The notes beneath the pieces were generated by a model. That model had not been told where the DNA came from, ran no database searches, and worked only from the letters and a program-made list of their open reading frames with translations. A stretch of DNA of 64,000 nucleotides from Burkholderia ubonensis (GTDB lineage Bacteria > Pseudomonadota > Gammaproteobacteria > Burkholderiales > Burkholderiaceae). Within the stretch, counting starts at the first letter, position 1. Every line of letters starts with the position of its first letter. Of the stretch, positions 34,401-42,454 are shown one piece after another. Both the position numbers and the translations under genes were made by a program. Location: contig NZ_CADFEB010000013.1 in the NCBI RefSeq assembly GCF_902833085.1, positions 62,001 through 126,000 on the forward strand. Direction: 5' to 3'.

Positions 34401-35389
34401 CGGCGCGGGCGCAGAACCTGCTGCCGGACAACGACGCGATGCATGCGACCTACGTCGATGCGGTGATGCCGACCGCGCAGGCGATCGCGCCGGGCTTCCG
34501 GTATCTGCATACGGGGCCGCTGCTGTTCTACGAGACCAGCATCGGCGCGGGCGTGCGCATCACGCCGACGCTCGCGTTCGCGTTCCGCTACGTCGACCGC
34601 GCGCAGCACGGCGACGCGTCGCTGCCCGGCGTGCCCGGCAAGGACCGCAACTTCGAGGGCGTGCTGCGCCGCTACGGCACGATCGATCGCGAAGCGCTCG
34701 TGCTCGGCCGCCGCAATGCGCTGCGCGACTTCACGACGGTGCGCATCGAAGGCGCGCTGTTCGAGGGCCGGCCGCTGAGCTTCAGCTATTCGCTCGGGCG
34801 CAACCAGGAAGCGACGGAATCGTCGCAGCTGCAGGTCGGCGGCGTGAAGGACAACGTCGTCGGCGCGGTCGCGTTCCAGCCGGACCCGCACGTCTTCACG
34901 CGGGCGCGCGTCGAATACGCGCGCTTCTACGGGCAGGACCGCTCGTACCTCGGCCACGGCACGCTGATCACCGCGGACGGCGGCTACAAGCTGCGCATCG
35001 CGTATCCGGACTTCACGGTGCGCGTCGCCGTCACGCACGGCGCGTACACCGCGAACGGCACGCCGGGCGCGCTGCTGCAGCAGATGGCGCCGAACGGCGT
35101 GCCGCTGACGGCGCCGCTGTTCGTGCCGCGAAACTTCACGCAGGTCGCGCTGCTCGGCGGCTTCGGCAACGGGCTGCTCGACGGCTATTCGCGCCGCTGG
35201 CGGCCGTTCCTCGAGGTCGGCCCGCTGTACGACTCGAATGCGAAGTGGGGCGAGCGCGTGACGGCGGGCGTCGTCGGCAGCGTGCTCGGCCACGACCAGC
35301 TCGGCCTCTACATCACCCATGCCAGCGCGTCGTCGAACCAGTCGACGCCCTTCACCGAAGTCGGCATCCGCTATCGCTGGATGTATTGA
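31472..35389 (+). CDS. pelB: PelB, TPR scaffold and outer-membrane export porin
   Basis: The 1305-residue protein has an N-terminal membrane helix (about residues 12-30), a long superhelix of TPR repeats (about 45-950) and a C-terminal beta-barrel of about 300 residues ending in TEVGIRYRWMY. This matches PelB, which binds PelA in the periplasm and exports Pel through the barrel. A spacer rich in Ala/Glu/Asp at about residues 325-365 interrupts the repeats. It is slightly longer than Pseudomonas PelB (about 1190). The GTG start lies inside pelA. Confidence 0.93.
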   Translation: MQSDRKRIVSPLGIAGFGAAVALSLVAVFPRGTLERALLDSRETDMLTVAYLRAWLRADPNNAHAVEQLAREYIGEGRYDDAERLIAQLRASPDADVRLRALLSGIGLAEQRLYALPEGAPERIGRIARLDALLNDALNAPLSPAQLQMLAVKATALNDGGLAARCYHRLAMREPARAIFWLNKESAAQLAGGHYREAADAAFAASERATSKAERRTLFFAGLRALQGGNLLGDAMLAAREHVGELATDARTLRFLISLAMAAGRPDLAADYTNQLMNLHGASKRADAAPSAARRDAADAPRLTLAVWRWRDGPHVVRVAQAAKAPGESADEADEANDVAPSAAEKAAKPGNASGEAAEPSDEELAFKVYLQNSKLREAEEVARHALARDPNSVVWHERLAQVATWNNRPRVALDAYLWLAKTRNDEASWQQVLRLAPALRDDRALLAAMQHELERGGAKVDRRKQLEWIDAYVAIQVGRADPGAAIRFLAMQAHGALRQPVLERTAALAERTGDDALALRTWQTLEHDYGPNPAYATKIAVALYGQHRYAEALAALEKAKPAAGTAANTDAYWRLYATLGKLAGKPDVVVEGSRHLLKGGRETPGDLEQMIDALDDQPLDAGRVAEFAYRRTGELRDLRRAVYYYTRARAYERIATLLNSLTPAQAAAAERDPQYLMARSQYWRLVGEPARAIDDVRAVLRIQPDDANAQVALIWLLNDAGSASELRAALRAYRSRATADTPLAAAYAAAYLQLGDARAALHFLRLNLPSHRDDMLWRLTVADALELDGQTDEAWQIRRTAWKKLHRERIEQRRPPRMTPDEYDMARVRFIALTDRFAGGDASKRLLIELLRRDEQAGAAPASKAAADLGDLSMLPPATAQSLTRRDERNSAVASEALLAWSQSHDAYEFERDWLAWRYTRHLSQPSYAKAALALADDDPAKLTQMLDDPTDPMPVATQIAVEQRAGRVEAAQQDAARAQNLLPDNDAMHATYVDAVMPTAQAIAPGFRYLHTGPLLFYETSIGAGVRITPTLAFAFRYVDRAQHGDASLPGVPGKDRNFEGVLRRYGTIDREALVLGRRNALRDFTTVRIEGALFEGRPLSFSYSLGRNQEATESSQLQVGGVKDNVVGAVAFQPDPHVFTRARVEYARFYGQDRSYLGHGTLITADGGYKLRIAYPDFTVRVAVTHGAYTANGTPGALLQQMAPNGVPLTAPLFVPRNFTQVALLGGFGNGLLDGYSRRWRPFLEVGPLYDSNAKWGERVTAGVVGSVLGHDQLGLYITHASASSNQSTPFTEVGIRYRWMY

Positions 35390-35411
35390 CCCGTCAAGCA
35401 AGGAGAGCGAA

Positions 35412-36038
35412 ATGAACGAGAGCGCATCGCCGCATGCGGCGGACAAGCCGGCGCGGCACGGAAGGACCGCCCGCCGCTGGTGGCTGGCGCTGGCCGCGGC
35501 GGGCGCGCTGCTCGCCGGCTGCGCGCAGGTCGACAGCGGCCCCGTGTCGCCGTTCGAGGCGAACGGCGGCAACAGCGACCTGCGCATGGCGAACACCGGC
35601 TGGGCCGTCCTGCCGATCGAGAACAACACCGAGACCGCGAACGCCGGCCAGCGCGCGGCGTCGATCGTCGCGGGCTTCCTGCGCGCGCAGGGCTACACCG
35701 ACGTGCGCGAGTATCGCGCGCCCGGCGACGACGGGATGTTCGTCGACTGGACCGGCACGGACGTCGGCAAGGCGAAGAAGTGGGCGACCGACAACCACCT
35801 GCGCTACGGGCTGACGGGTGCGGTGAACGAGTGGCGGTACAAGGTCGGGGTCGACGGCGAGCCGGCGATCGGCATCGCGCTGCAGATCATCGACCTGCAG
35901 ACCGGCGCGGTGGTGTGGAGCGGCACCGCGAGCCGCACGGGCTGGAGCCGTGATGCGGCGACGAGCGTCGCGCAGGGGCTGGTGCGGCAGTTGCTGACGC
36001 CCGTCGTCGGGTCCGGCGAGCGGCGCGCGCGGTCGTAG
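35412..36038 (+). CDS. pelC: PelC, outer-membrane lipoprotein of Pel export
   Basis: The 208-residue protein has a lipoprotein signal with lipobox LLAGC (Cys about residue 38). A PelC domain follows (WAVLPIENNTETANAGQRAASIVAGFL, WATDNHLRYGLTGAVNEWRYK, GAVVWSGTASRTGW). PelC assembles as a dodecameric ring at the outer membrane that funnels Pel to PelB. The ATG follows AAGGAGAG. The N-terminal 22 residues before the hydrophobic part are longer than usual. It is the last gene of pelABC. Confidence 0.93.
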   Translation: MNESASPHAADKPARHGRTARRWWLALAAAGALLAGCAQVDSGPVSPFEANGGNSDLRMANTGWAVLPIENNTETANAGQRAASIVAGFLRAQGYTDVREYRAPGDDGMFVDWTGTDVGKAKKWATDNHLRYGLTGAVNEWRYKVGVDGEPAIGIALQIIDLQTGAVVWSGTASRTGWSRDAATSVAQGLVRQLLTPVVGSGERRARS

Positions 36039-36044
36039 CGTGCG

Positions 36045-36111
36045 TGCGGCGCCCGGGCGGGCGCCGCATGGAGGGGTGAAGCCGGAGGCGGGCGGGGCGC
36101 CCGGCCTCCGG
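36045..36111. terminator. Two hairpins between convergent pelC and GH114 gene
   Basis: A 10-bp perfect stem (TGCGGCGCCC/GGGCGCCGCA, loop GGGC, 36045-36068) is followed by an 8-bp stem (CCGGAGGC/GCCTCCGG, 36082-36111). No T-tract follows, so they may limit read-through or protect 3' ends rather than act as classical intrinsic terminators. Confidence 0.4.
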
Positions 36112-36148
36112 TTGCGTCACGCGCGCGGCGCGCGACGCATCACGGGGA

Positions 36149-37243
36149 TCAGAAGCCCCAGTAGCAGACCGTGCCCTGGCCGGCGCTCGCGTCCGACACG
36201 TACGGCGAGAAGCCGTTCGAACGGGCCGACGTGTATGCGCTCGACGCGTCGGCGGTGTTCGTGCACGAGCCGACGTAGTCGACGGTCGCGATCCAGAACG
36301 GATGGCCGCCCGGCGCGAGGTTCATGCTCTTCCAGTTCAGCAGTTCCTGCTCCGCGCCCTGGTCGTAGCTCGGCTGGTAGACCTCTTCGTGCGCGACGCC
36401 GTCGAGCAGGCTCGCGTACTTCACGCCGCCGGTGGTGCCGAGGCGCGTGACGTCGCTGGTCGCGTTCTGCATCACGATCAGCAGGTTCGGATATTTCTGG
36501 CGCAGCTTGCGCACGAGGTCGAGGCCGCCCTGGCTGCACGACGCGTCGCACGGGCCGTTGCTGGTCGACGTGCCGTGCTCGACGATTTCCATGTTGTCGA
36601 GATAGAAGCCGTCCGCACCCTGCGCGACGAGACGCGGCGCAACGTAGTTGAGGATCAGGTTCTGGTAGTCGGCGTTGCCGACGTTCATCCACGTCTCGTC
36701 CGAATAGCCCTGGTACGAGCCGAGCTGTGCCGTCTTGTTCGCGCCGCACGACACGAAGCCGCTCGGCGCGCTGTTCCAGTAGTCGCGCCAGTGCTCGCAC
36801 GAGCCGAGGTTCAGGTAGCTCAGCACCTTGTTCTGGCCGTTGTTCTTCAGCGTCGCGACCTGGGCGGCGGTGAAGTTGCCGGTGCCCGGATCGAGGTCGA
36901 TGTCCATCACGCGGAACGTGGTGGCCGCGCGGTTCAGGTCGAGACCCGACGCGTCGCCGTAGTAGGTCATCCACGGCGCGGCAACCGGGAAGCCGGGGCC
37001 GCTCGTCGCGGTCGTGGTCGTGGTTGTCGTGGAGCCGGAGGTCGTGCCCGACGTCGTGCCGGAGGTCGTTCCGGACGTCGAGGTCGAGCCCGTCGACGAC
37101 GTGGAGGTCGAGCCGCCCCAGCCGCCCCAGCCGCCGTTCCATTTCAGGGCGCTGGCGGATTGGGTGCCGCCGTCGTCGCCGCCGCAGGCGGCCAGCATGA
37201 CGGGGAGGATCAGGGAGAGAGCCAACGGGGCAATCTTTCGCAT
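36149..37243 (-). CDS. GH114-type endo-alpha-1,4-polygalactosaminidase lipoprotein
   Basis: The 364-residue protein has a lipoprotein signal (lipobox LAAC, Cys at about 20), then a Gly/Trp-rich patch and a Ser/Thr-rich linker (about 40-80). The catalytic domain resembles glycoside hydrolase family 114: WMTYYGDASGLDLN, VLSYLNLGSCEHWRDYW, GADGFYLDNMEIVEHG with acidic residues at strand ends, and AHEEVYQPSYDQ. Such enzymes cut alpha-1,4-galactosamine polymers, and Pel is rich in partly deacetylated GalNAc. The gene is convergent with pelC and surface-anchored, so trimming or releasing Pel is a reasonable guess. Confidence 0.85.
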   Translation of the reverse strand: MRKIAPLALSLILPVMLAACGGDDGGTQSASALKWNGGWGGWGGSTSTSSTGSTSTSGTTSGTTSGTTSGSTTTTTTTATSGPGFPVAAPWMTYYGDASGLDLNRAATTFRVMDIDLDPGTGNFTAAQVATLKNNGQNKVLSYLNLGSCEHWRDYWNSAPSGFVSCGANKTAQLGSYQGYSDETWMNVGNADYQNLILNYVAPRLVAQGADGFYLDNMEIVEHGTSTSNGPCDASCSQGGLDLVRKLRQKYPNLLIVMQNATSDVTRLGTTGGVKYASLLDGVAHEEVYQPSYDQGAEQELLNWKSMNLAPGGHPFWIATVDYVGSCTNTADASSAYTSARSNGFSPYVSDASAGQGTVCYWGF

Positions 37244-37737
37244 CGGTAGATTCCTGTTCAATGTGGTGCGGAGGCCGGTTGCGCGCAACCGGAGGACACC
37301 CCCTGACACAACGCCGCGACGAAACGGCGCGCGCGACGACGCGGCGCCCGTGAGGGTGCGCAGCTGCAATCAGGGGAATCGGCAAGCGACGTTCGACGGG
37401 CCTGCCGTGACACCGACAGAGCCGAACGCGTGGCGGCTTTGGACGCCGCCAACTCTCCGCCGTCGCACGCAACCGCCGCGCGCCGGGCTGATGGAGAGAG
37501 CAAGATTGTTATTAATAAGACCAATCGATAATTAAATCGGATGATTTAAATCAATTGGAGACCGACTTTAACCGAGCAGGATTTTTTCGAAGGTAACGAG
37601 ATGTATACCGCGTAACAACACGTAAGAACAGAGGAATGGGCGCAGAAAAGCGCGATGCCGCGCGGTGCCGGTGCATCGCGCGGCATGCGTCGGATTTCGT
37701 ATGAACGCGAAGGAATTACCGCTCGTTACGGTTTCTG
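37244..37737. other. Gene-free, AT-rich upstream region of the GH114 gene
   Basis: This 494-nt stretch holds no credible gene. Bases 37505-37575 are strikingly AT-rich (for example ATTAATAAG, TTAAATCGG, GATTTAAATC) in a genome of about two thirds GC. On the minus strand this can supply a promoter for the GH114 gene (TTGATT and TATCGA about 18 nt apart) and could attract an H-NS-like silencer. Nothing else was recognised. Confidence 0.45.
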
Positions 37738-38838
37738 TTACAAGTCGGCCTGCGCACCGCGCGCCGGGCGATACGGCCCCCAGCGATTCGCGCGCGCGAA
37801 CGTGCCGACGTCGTTGAAGCGCACGCCGGCTTCGCGCAGCGCCGCATGCGCGGTTTTCGCCGTGAGCTGGCGAATATAGAAGGGGTCGCGCACCACGAAA
37901 TGGTGGATCGCATGCGTGCTGCCGAAGTTGAAGCAGAACAGCTGAAAGGGCAGCATCCACCACGGATTGAGCACCTGCGTCTGCTGGATCACGTTGCGCG
38001 AATCGATGTCGCCGCAGTAATGCATGTTCGAGCTGACGAAATTGATGCAGAAGCTGCGCACGAAGTTCGGCGCGAGCCAGACCACCGCGAGGAAATCGAC
38101 GACGCGCATCGCGTGCTCGACGAACGGCGGCACGGCGACCGCATGGCCGAATGCACCAAGCGCGAACAGGCCGACGTGGTAGACGATGAACGCATGCCAC
38201 AGCGCGTAGTACAGGTGCCCGACCGGCAGGTACGACGATCCCTGCTCGATACGCAGCCGCGCGCGTTCGGATGCGTGCTGCACGGGCTGCGCGGCGACGT
38301 ACTGCGTGAGCTTGCGGCGCATCGCGGCCGGGCGCAGCGCGACCGCGAGCATCCCGTCGGCGAGCATCAGCAGGCGCTTCACGCCCCAGCGCTCGCCGTT
38401 GGTGATCCCGAACTCCTCGAGGTCCGATTCGCCGCCGGACACCTTGTGGTGATGCAGGTGCATGCGCCGCCGCGTCCACGGATTGATCGTGCCGGGCCGC
38501 GCGAGCCAGCACAGCGCCATCATCAGGTGGTACGCCCACGGCGTCCTCTTGAAGTACATCAGGTGGATCAGGTCGTGTTCGAGCTCGTGGATCAGCGACG
38601 TCGCGAACGCGGCGAGCGGCAGCGCGACGTACCACGCGAGCGCGCCGCGCGCATGCAGCCACGCGATCGCGAGCAGCGCTGCGACGCACACGGCCATCAC
38701 GCCCGCGCCGACGAGGTTCTGGTTATCGAGCAGCGGAAAGCGCGCGCGAATCGCGTCGCTCGCCGCGTTGACCTCGCGGCGCACGTAGGCGACTTTCTCC
38801 GCGTCGTTGCGGAACGTGATGCGGGCTCGCTGGCTCAT
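37738..38838 (-). CDS. Membrane fatty acid desaturase
   Basis: The 366-residue integral membrane protein has the three histidine boxes of di-iron desaturases: HELEHDLIH, HLHHHK and HAIHH, between paired hydrophobic segments (about residues 42-90 and 215-265). It introduces double bonds into acyl chains or hydroxylates a lipid using O2 and an electron donor, probably at the inner membrane. No ferredoxin or cytochrome b5 partner is adjacent. The first Met, MSQRARITF, is the only well-placed start. Confidence 0.88.
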   Translation of the reverse strand: MSQRARITFRNDAEKVAYVRREVNAASDAIRARFPLLDNQNLVGAGVMAVCVAALLAIAWLHARGALAWYVALPLAAFATSLIHELEHDLIHLMYFKRTPWAYHLMMALCWLARPGTINPWTRRRMHLHHHKVSGGESDLEEFGITNGERWGVKRLLMLADGMLAVALRPAAMRRKLTQYVAAQPVQHASERARLRIEQGSSYLPVGHLYYALWHAFIVYHVGLFALGAFGHAVAVPPFVEHAMRVVDFLAVVWLAPNFVRSFCINFVSSNMHYCGDIDSRNVIQQTQVLNPWWMLPFQLFCFNFGSTHAIHHFVVRDPFYIRQLTAKTAHAALREAGVRFNDVGTFARANRWGPYRPARGAQADL

Positions 38839-39107
38839 CGACCGGTTTCCTGCAAAAGAGTGGGGCGCTATGCCGATGCGTCAAGCATAGGCGTGCGCCA
38901 CACGGCGCGCGAGGGCCGGCGGTGCCAATGGCGGTGTCATTTCGGGCCATTGCGGGCCGTTGCCTTCGACGCGCGTGATGTTCATGCGGCAGAGGTTGGG
39001 GCAAGATGCCGGGGTGACATGCCGCGGCCCGATCCGGGGCGAAGCGAGGAGGCGATGCGTTGCCGCTCGTCGCGCGCTGTCCGGCTCCCGCGACAATGAG
39101 GTTTGCG

Positions 39108-39692
39108 ATGCATTACCTGCCCGACGATGTCTACCGCCTGCTCTCGCACGTTCCGTCCCTCAGGTTGAACCGGCCCGCTTCGGCCGAACGGTTCCTGGCG
39201 GACGTCGTCGACGCCGGCGCCGAACTCGAGCATGTGCTGCGCGGCTATCCGCAGGTGCGGTACGCGCCGCTCGACTTCCATTACGTGTGCCAGCAAAGCC
39301 TGTCCGCGCTGACGGATGCGCTGCTGGCCGACCTGACCCGGCATTACGTGTGGCCGGGCATCAACTGGGCTGCGCTGCTGATTGCGCTGTCAGGCGATGC
39401 GCGTTATCTGCCGCATCTCGACGCGACCCGGCACGATCCGGCCGTCCGGTGGGTGACCGGGCTCGCCGACGCTGCGTTGCACCCTGACGCGCCCGAGGCG
39501 GCGTCGCCGTGCTGCCGGTTGATCGTTCGCCTGCGGGAGCAACTTGCCCCGTTGCCGCGCGTCGTTGTGCGGTTGCGGGCGCTTCCCGCGCAGGACGTGC
39601 TGGCGGCCCGGGCGGCTGCCGTTCGCGCCGCCTATCGCCGTGGCGACGTCGACGCCGCGCTGGCGATCGCGCGCGACCGGAGCGCGTCATGA
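39108..39692 (+). CDS. Hypothetical cytosolic protein
   Basis: The 194-residue protein starts HYLPDDVYRLLSHVPSLRLNR. It is mainly alpha-helical by composition, with no signal, membrane segment or recognised motif. A conserved-looking core (VRYAPLDFHYVCQQSLSAL, YVWPGINWAALLIALSG) suggests a real gene. The start was chosen because TGAGGT precedes this ATG; another ATG 12 nt upstream is possible. It is convergent with the lactonase gene, 17 nt apart. Function is unknown. Confidence 0.6.
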   Translation: MHYLPDDVYRLLSHVPSLRLNRPASAERFLADVVDAGAELEHVLRGYPQVRYAPLDFHYVCQQSLSALTDALLADLTRHYVWPGINWAALLIALSGDARYLPHLDATRHDPAVRWVTGLADAALHPDAPEAASPCCRLIVRLREQLAPLPRVVVRLRALPAQDVLAARAAAVRAAYRRGDVDAALAIARDRSAS

Positions 39693-39709
39693 ACGCGCGT
39701 CTTGCCGCG

Positions 39710-40759
39710 TCACACGATCGCGATCCAGTTCGCGCCGCGTCCGCCGGGCACGCGCGTGCGCAGCGACAGCGCGCCGCTCTCGGGCGCGATCGCATACACC
39801 GACACGTGCTCCGAGCGCTCGCCGCACGCGACGAGAAACCGCCCCGACGGATCGATCGCGAAGCCGCGCGGCTGCATTTCGGTGTCGGTCGCGTGCACGG
39901 CTTCGAACGCGCCGTCCGCATGGCGGCGATAGCAGATGAGCCGGCTCGTCGTGCGCTCCGACACGTAGGCGAAGCGCTCGTCCGGGCTCAGGTGCAGGTC
40001 GGCGGCCCAGACGGCCGGCTCGGCCGGCGCCGGCGGCCGAGCGTGGCCCGGCGCGAGTTGCGCGAGCATCGCCGGGCGCGGCGTCACGCGTGCGTCGCCG
40101 AGCCGGCCGCTGTCGGGGTCGCGCGCGAACACGGCGAGCCGGGCCTCGAACTCGCCGACCGCGACGAGCATCCGGCCGTCGCGCGACAGCCGCAGGTGGC
40201 GCGGCCCGAAGCCGCGTTCGACGCGCGCCTCGCCGCGCTCGATCGCGCGCAGGCCGCGCATGTCGTGGGCCAGCTCGAAGCAGAAGATCCGGTCCGAGCC
40301 GAGCGAGCTGACGTACGCGAAACGGTCGTCCGCGGACACGATCACCGCATGCGCGTTCGGGATGCCGCCGATCACCTGCAGCGGCACGCCGTCGCCGTCG
40401 CGCACGCGCGCGGCGTCGTAGACGCTCAGCGCGTGTCCGCCGTACGACGCGCCCAGCAGCCACCGGCCGCTGCCGTCGAGCGTCAGGTACGCGAGGCTCG
40501 CGTCGATCGCGGCCGACGCGACGCGCGTGAGCGCGGCGGCGCCCGGATCGACGTCGAACGCGACGATCGACGGCCGCTCGCCGCGCGTCGCCGCGTACAG
40601 CCGCGAACCGTCGGCGCTGCGCGCGAGCGGCATCACGGCGTCGCCGGCCGGATGCCGGCCGAGCGGCGCGAGCGTGCCGCCGGCGTCCAGGGAGAAGGTG
40701 GCGAGATCGCCGTCGACGGCGTTCGAGACGATGACGGTCAGGCGGTCAGTGTTCGGCAT
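39710..40759 (-). CDS. Lactonase family protein (7-bladed beta-propeller)
   Basis: The 349-residue protein repeats the strand pattern of the 6-phosphogluconolactonase/YbhE-type propeller: DGSRLYAATRG, GRWLLGASYGG, RFAYVSSLGSDRIFCF, GPRHLRLSRDGRMLVAVGEFEARLAVF, RFAYVSERTTSRLICY and GRFLVACGERSEHVSVY. It should hydrolyse a sugar lactone in the cytoplasm. Its start overlaps the MFS transporter gene by 14 nt, so uptake of a sugar acid or aldose and lactone opening are probably linked. The exact substrate is unknown. Confidence 0.85.
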   Translation of the reverse strand: MPNTDRLTVIVSNAVDGDLATFSLDAGGTLAPLGRHPAGDAVMPLARSADGSRLYAATRGERPSIVAFDVDPGAAALTRVASAAIDASLAYLTLDGSGRWLLGASYGGHALSVYDAARVRDGDGVPLQVIGGIPNAHAVIVSADDRFAYVSSLGSDRIFCFELAHDMRGLRAIERGEARVERGFGPRHLRLSRDGRMLVAVGEFEARLAVFARDPDSGRLGDARVTPRPAMLAQLAPGHARPPAPAEPAVWAADLHLSPDERFAYVSERTTSRLICYRRHADGAFEAVHATDTEMQPRGFAIDPSGRFLVACGERSEHVSVYAIAPESGALSLRTRVPGGRGANWIAIV

Positions 40760-42188
40760 GGCGGAGCATCGGGGAGGAGGTGAGCGGTTCGTCGGCCGGC
40801 AAGCCGCGCGGCGGGTCGCCGCGCCGGTGCGTGCGGGCGAACAGCGCGGCGAGCGCGGCGACGAGCGACGCGATCGCGAGCGCATACAGGCCGCCCGTGA
40901 TCGAACCCGTATGTTGCTTCAGATAGCCGAACGCCGTCGGCGCGACGAAGCCGCCGAGGTTGCCGATCGAGTTGATCAGCGCGATCACGGCCGCGGCGAC
41001 GCGCGTGTCGAGGTAGCCCTGCGGGATCGGCCAGAACAGCGACGACGCGGCCTTGAAGCCGAGCGCGGCGAAGCAGATCGACGCGAACGACCACACCGGA
41101 TCGTGCGACGTCGACGCGAACAGCCCGCACGCGGCCAGCACGAGCGCGCACGCGAGCCAGCGCTGCGGATGCTTCCATTTCGCGGACAGCACCGCGAAGC
41201 CGTACATCGCGCCGATCGCGATCATCCACGGAATCGTGTTGTACAGCCCGACCTGGAAGTCGGTGAGGCCGCCCATCCTGCGGATGATCGTCGGCAGCCA
41301 GAAGGTCGCCGCGTAGATCGTCAGCTGGATCGAGAAATACAGGAAGCAGAACAGCGCGATCTGCGGATCCTTCAGCAGCGCGAGCGCCGGCACGTGCACG
41401 CGCGAACGCACGTCGCGCTTCGCGCGCTCGTCGTCGAGCGCGTGTTCGAGCGCGCTGCGCTCGTCCGGCGTGAGCCACGTCGCGTCGCGGATGTGCGACT
41501 TCAGCAGCAGCCAGCTCGCGCCGCACAGCACGACCGAGAACAGCCCTTCGATCAGGAACATCCACTGCCAGCCCTGCAGGCCGAGGCCGCGGACCGACAG
41601 CAGCGCGCCCGTGAGCGGGCCGGACAGCACCGACGCGAACGCCGAGCCGCCGAGGAAGATCGCCATCGCCTTGCCGCGCTCCTGCGGCGGCAGCCATTGC
41701 GTCAGGTACAGCACGACGCCGGGGAAGAAGCCGGCCTCGGCCGCGCCGAGCAGGAAGCGCAGCACGTAGAACGACGTGTCGTTCCACACGAACGCCATCG
41801 ACGCCGCGACGAGGCCCCACGTCGCCATGATGCGCGCGAGCCATACGCGCGCGCCGTAGCGCTGCATCAGCAGGTTCGACGGGACCTCGAACAGCGCGTA
41901 GCCGACGAAGAACAGCCCGGCGCCGAGCCCGTAGGCGGCCGCGCCGATGCCGATCGACGCCTCGAGATGGCGGTCGACGAAGCCGACGTTGACGCGGTCG
42001 ATGTAGTTCGCGATGAACATGATCAGCACGAGCGGCAGCACGTGCCATTTCACTTTGGAGACGGCGGACGCGAGCGGGTCGCGGCCGGATCGGGCGGGCG
42101 AGGGCGGGTTCAAGGGTGTCTCCGGTCGGGGCGACGGCGTTTGGGGCGCTGGCGCGGCGAGGTTATGTAGTATGTCGTCGTATGACAT
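40746..42188 (-). CDS. MFS transporter, anion:cation symporter type
   Basis: The 480-residue protein has twelve predicted membrane helices after a Pro-rich cytosolic N-terminus. It carries the ACS-family look of tartrate/glucarate/hexuronate transporters (NYIDRVNVGFVDRHLE, FVGYALFEVPSNLLMQRYGARVWLARIM, GAAEAGFFPGVVLYLTQWLP). It probably imports a sugar acid for the coupled lactonase. The start ATG sits inside a palindromic element (42172-42188), and an upstream in-frame ATG lies in a second copy of the same element. The shorter form is preferred because membrane helices begin soon after it. Confidence 0.88.
   Translation of the reverse strand: MSYDDILHNLAAPAPQTPSPRPETPLNPPSPARSGRDPLASAVSKVKWHVLPLVLIMFIANYIDRVNVGFVDRHLEASIGIGAAAYGLGAGLFFVGYALFEVPSNLLMQRYGARVWLARIMATWGLVAASMAFVWNDTSFYVLRFLLGAAEAGFFPGVVLYLTQWLPPQERGKAMAIFLGGSAFASVLSGPLTGALLSVRGLGLQGWQWMFLIEGLFSVVLCGASWLLLKSHIRDATWLTPDERSALEHALDDERAKRDVRSRVHVPALALLKDPQIALFCFLYFSIQLTIYAATFWLPTIIRRMGGLTDFQVGLYNTIPWMIAIGAMYGFAVLSAKWKHPQRWLACALVLAACGLFASTSHDPVWSFASICFAALGFKAASSLFWPIPQGYLDTRVAAAVIALINSIGNLGGFVAPTAFGYLKQHTGSITGGLYALAIASLVAALAALFARTHRRGDPPRGLPADEPLTSSPMLRHAEH
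42172..42188. promoter_or_regulatory. Palindromic operator candidate at the MFS start
   Basis: ATGTC and GACAT arms with 7 nt between (ATGTCGTCGTATGACAT) overlap the MFS start codon. The 10-mer CGTATGACAT recurs at 42298-42307, 119 nt away. The pattern resembles GntR-family operators, but no regulator gene is adjacent. Confidence 0.4.
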
Positions 42189-42454
42189 GTTACGCTCAGG
42201 CGCGCTCGCCGGCGTCGCGGGTTTACCCGGGAAGTTGCAGGTTTCCGGGTTTCGTTGCGATCGGATCGGCTTGGAAGAGTCGATTTGATATCTGATGACG
42301 TATGACATGGTTAGCCTGTCGGGCACCGGATTGCCGCTGCCCCGGCGGCGCGGTATTGACGGCCGTGCTCGCCGTCGCGTCAAAATATCGGGTGATCGAC
42401 GCGACCGGCAGCGGCTCCAGCGCCACGCCGCGTTGCAGAACAGGGAAACGGACG

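Noticed and set aside
31022-35629. Leftward open frame of about 1535 codons opposite pelB
   Set aside because: Shadow of pelB; Arg/Val/Ala-biased translation without recognisable features.
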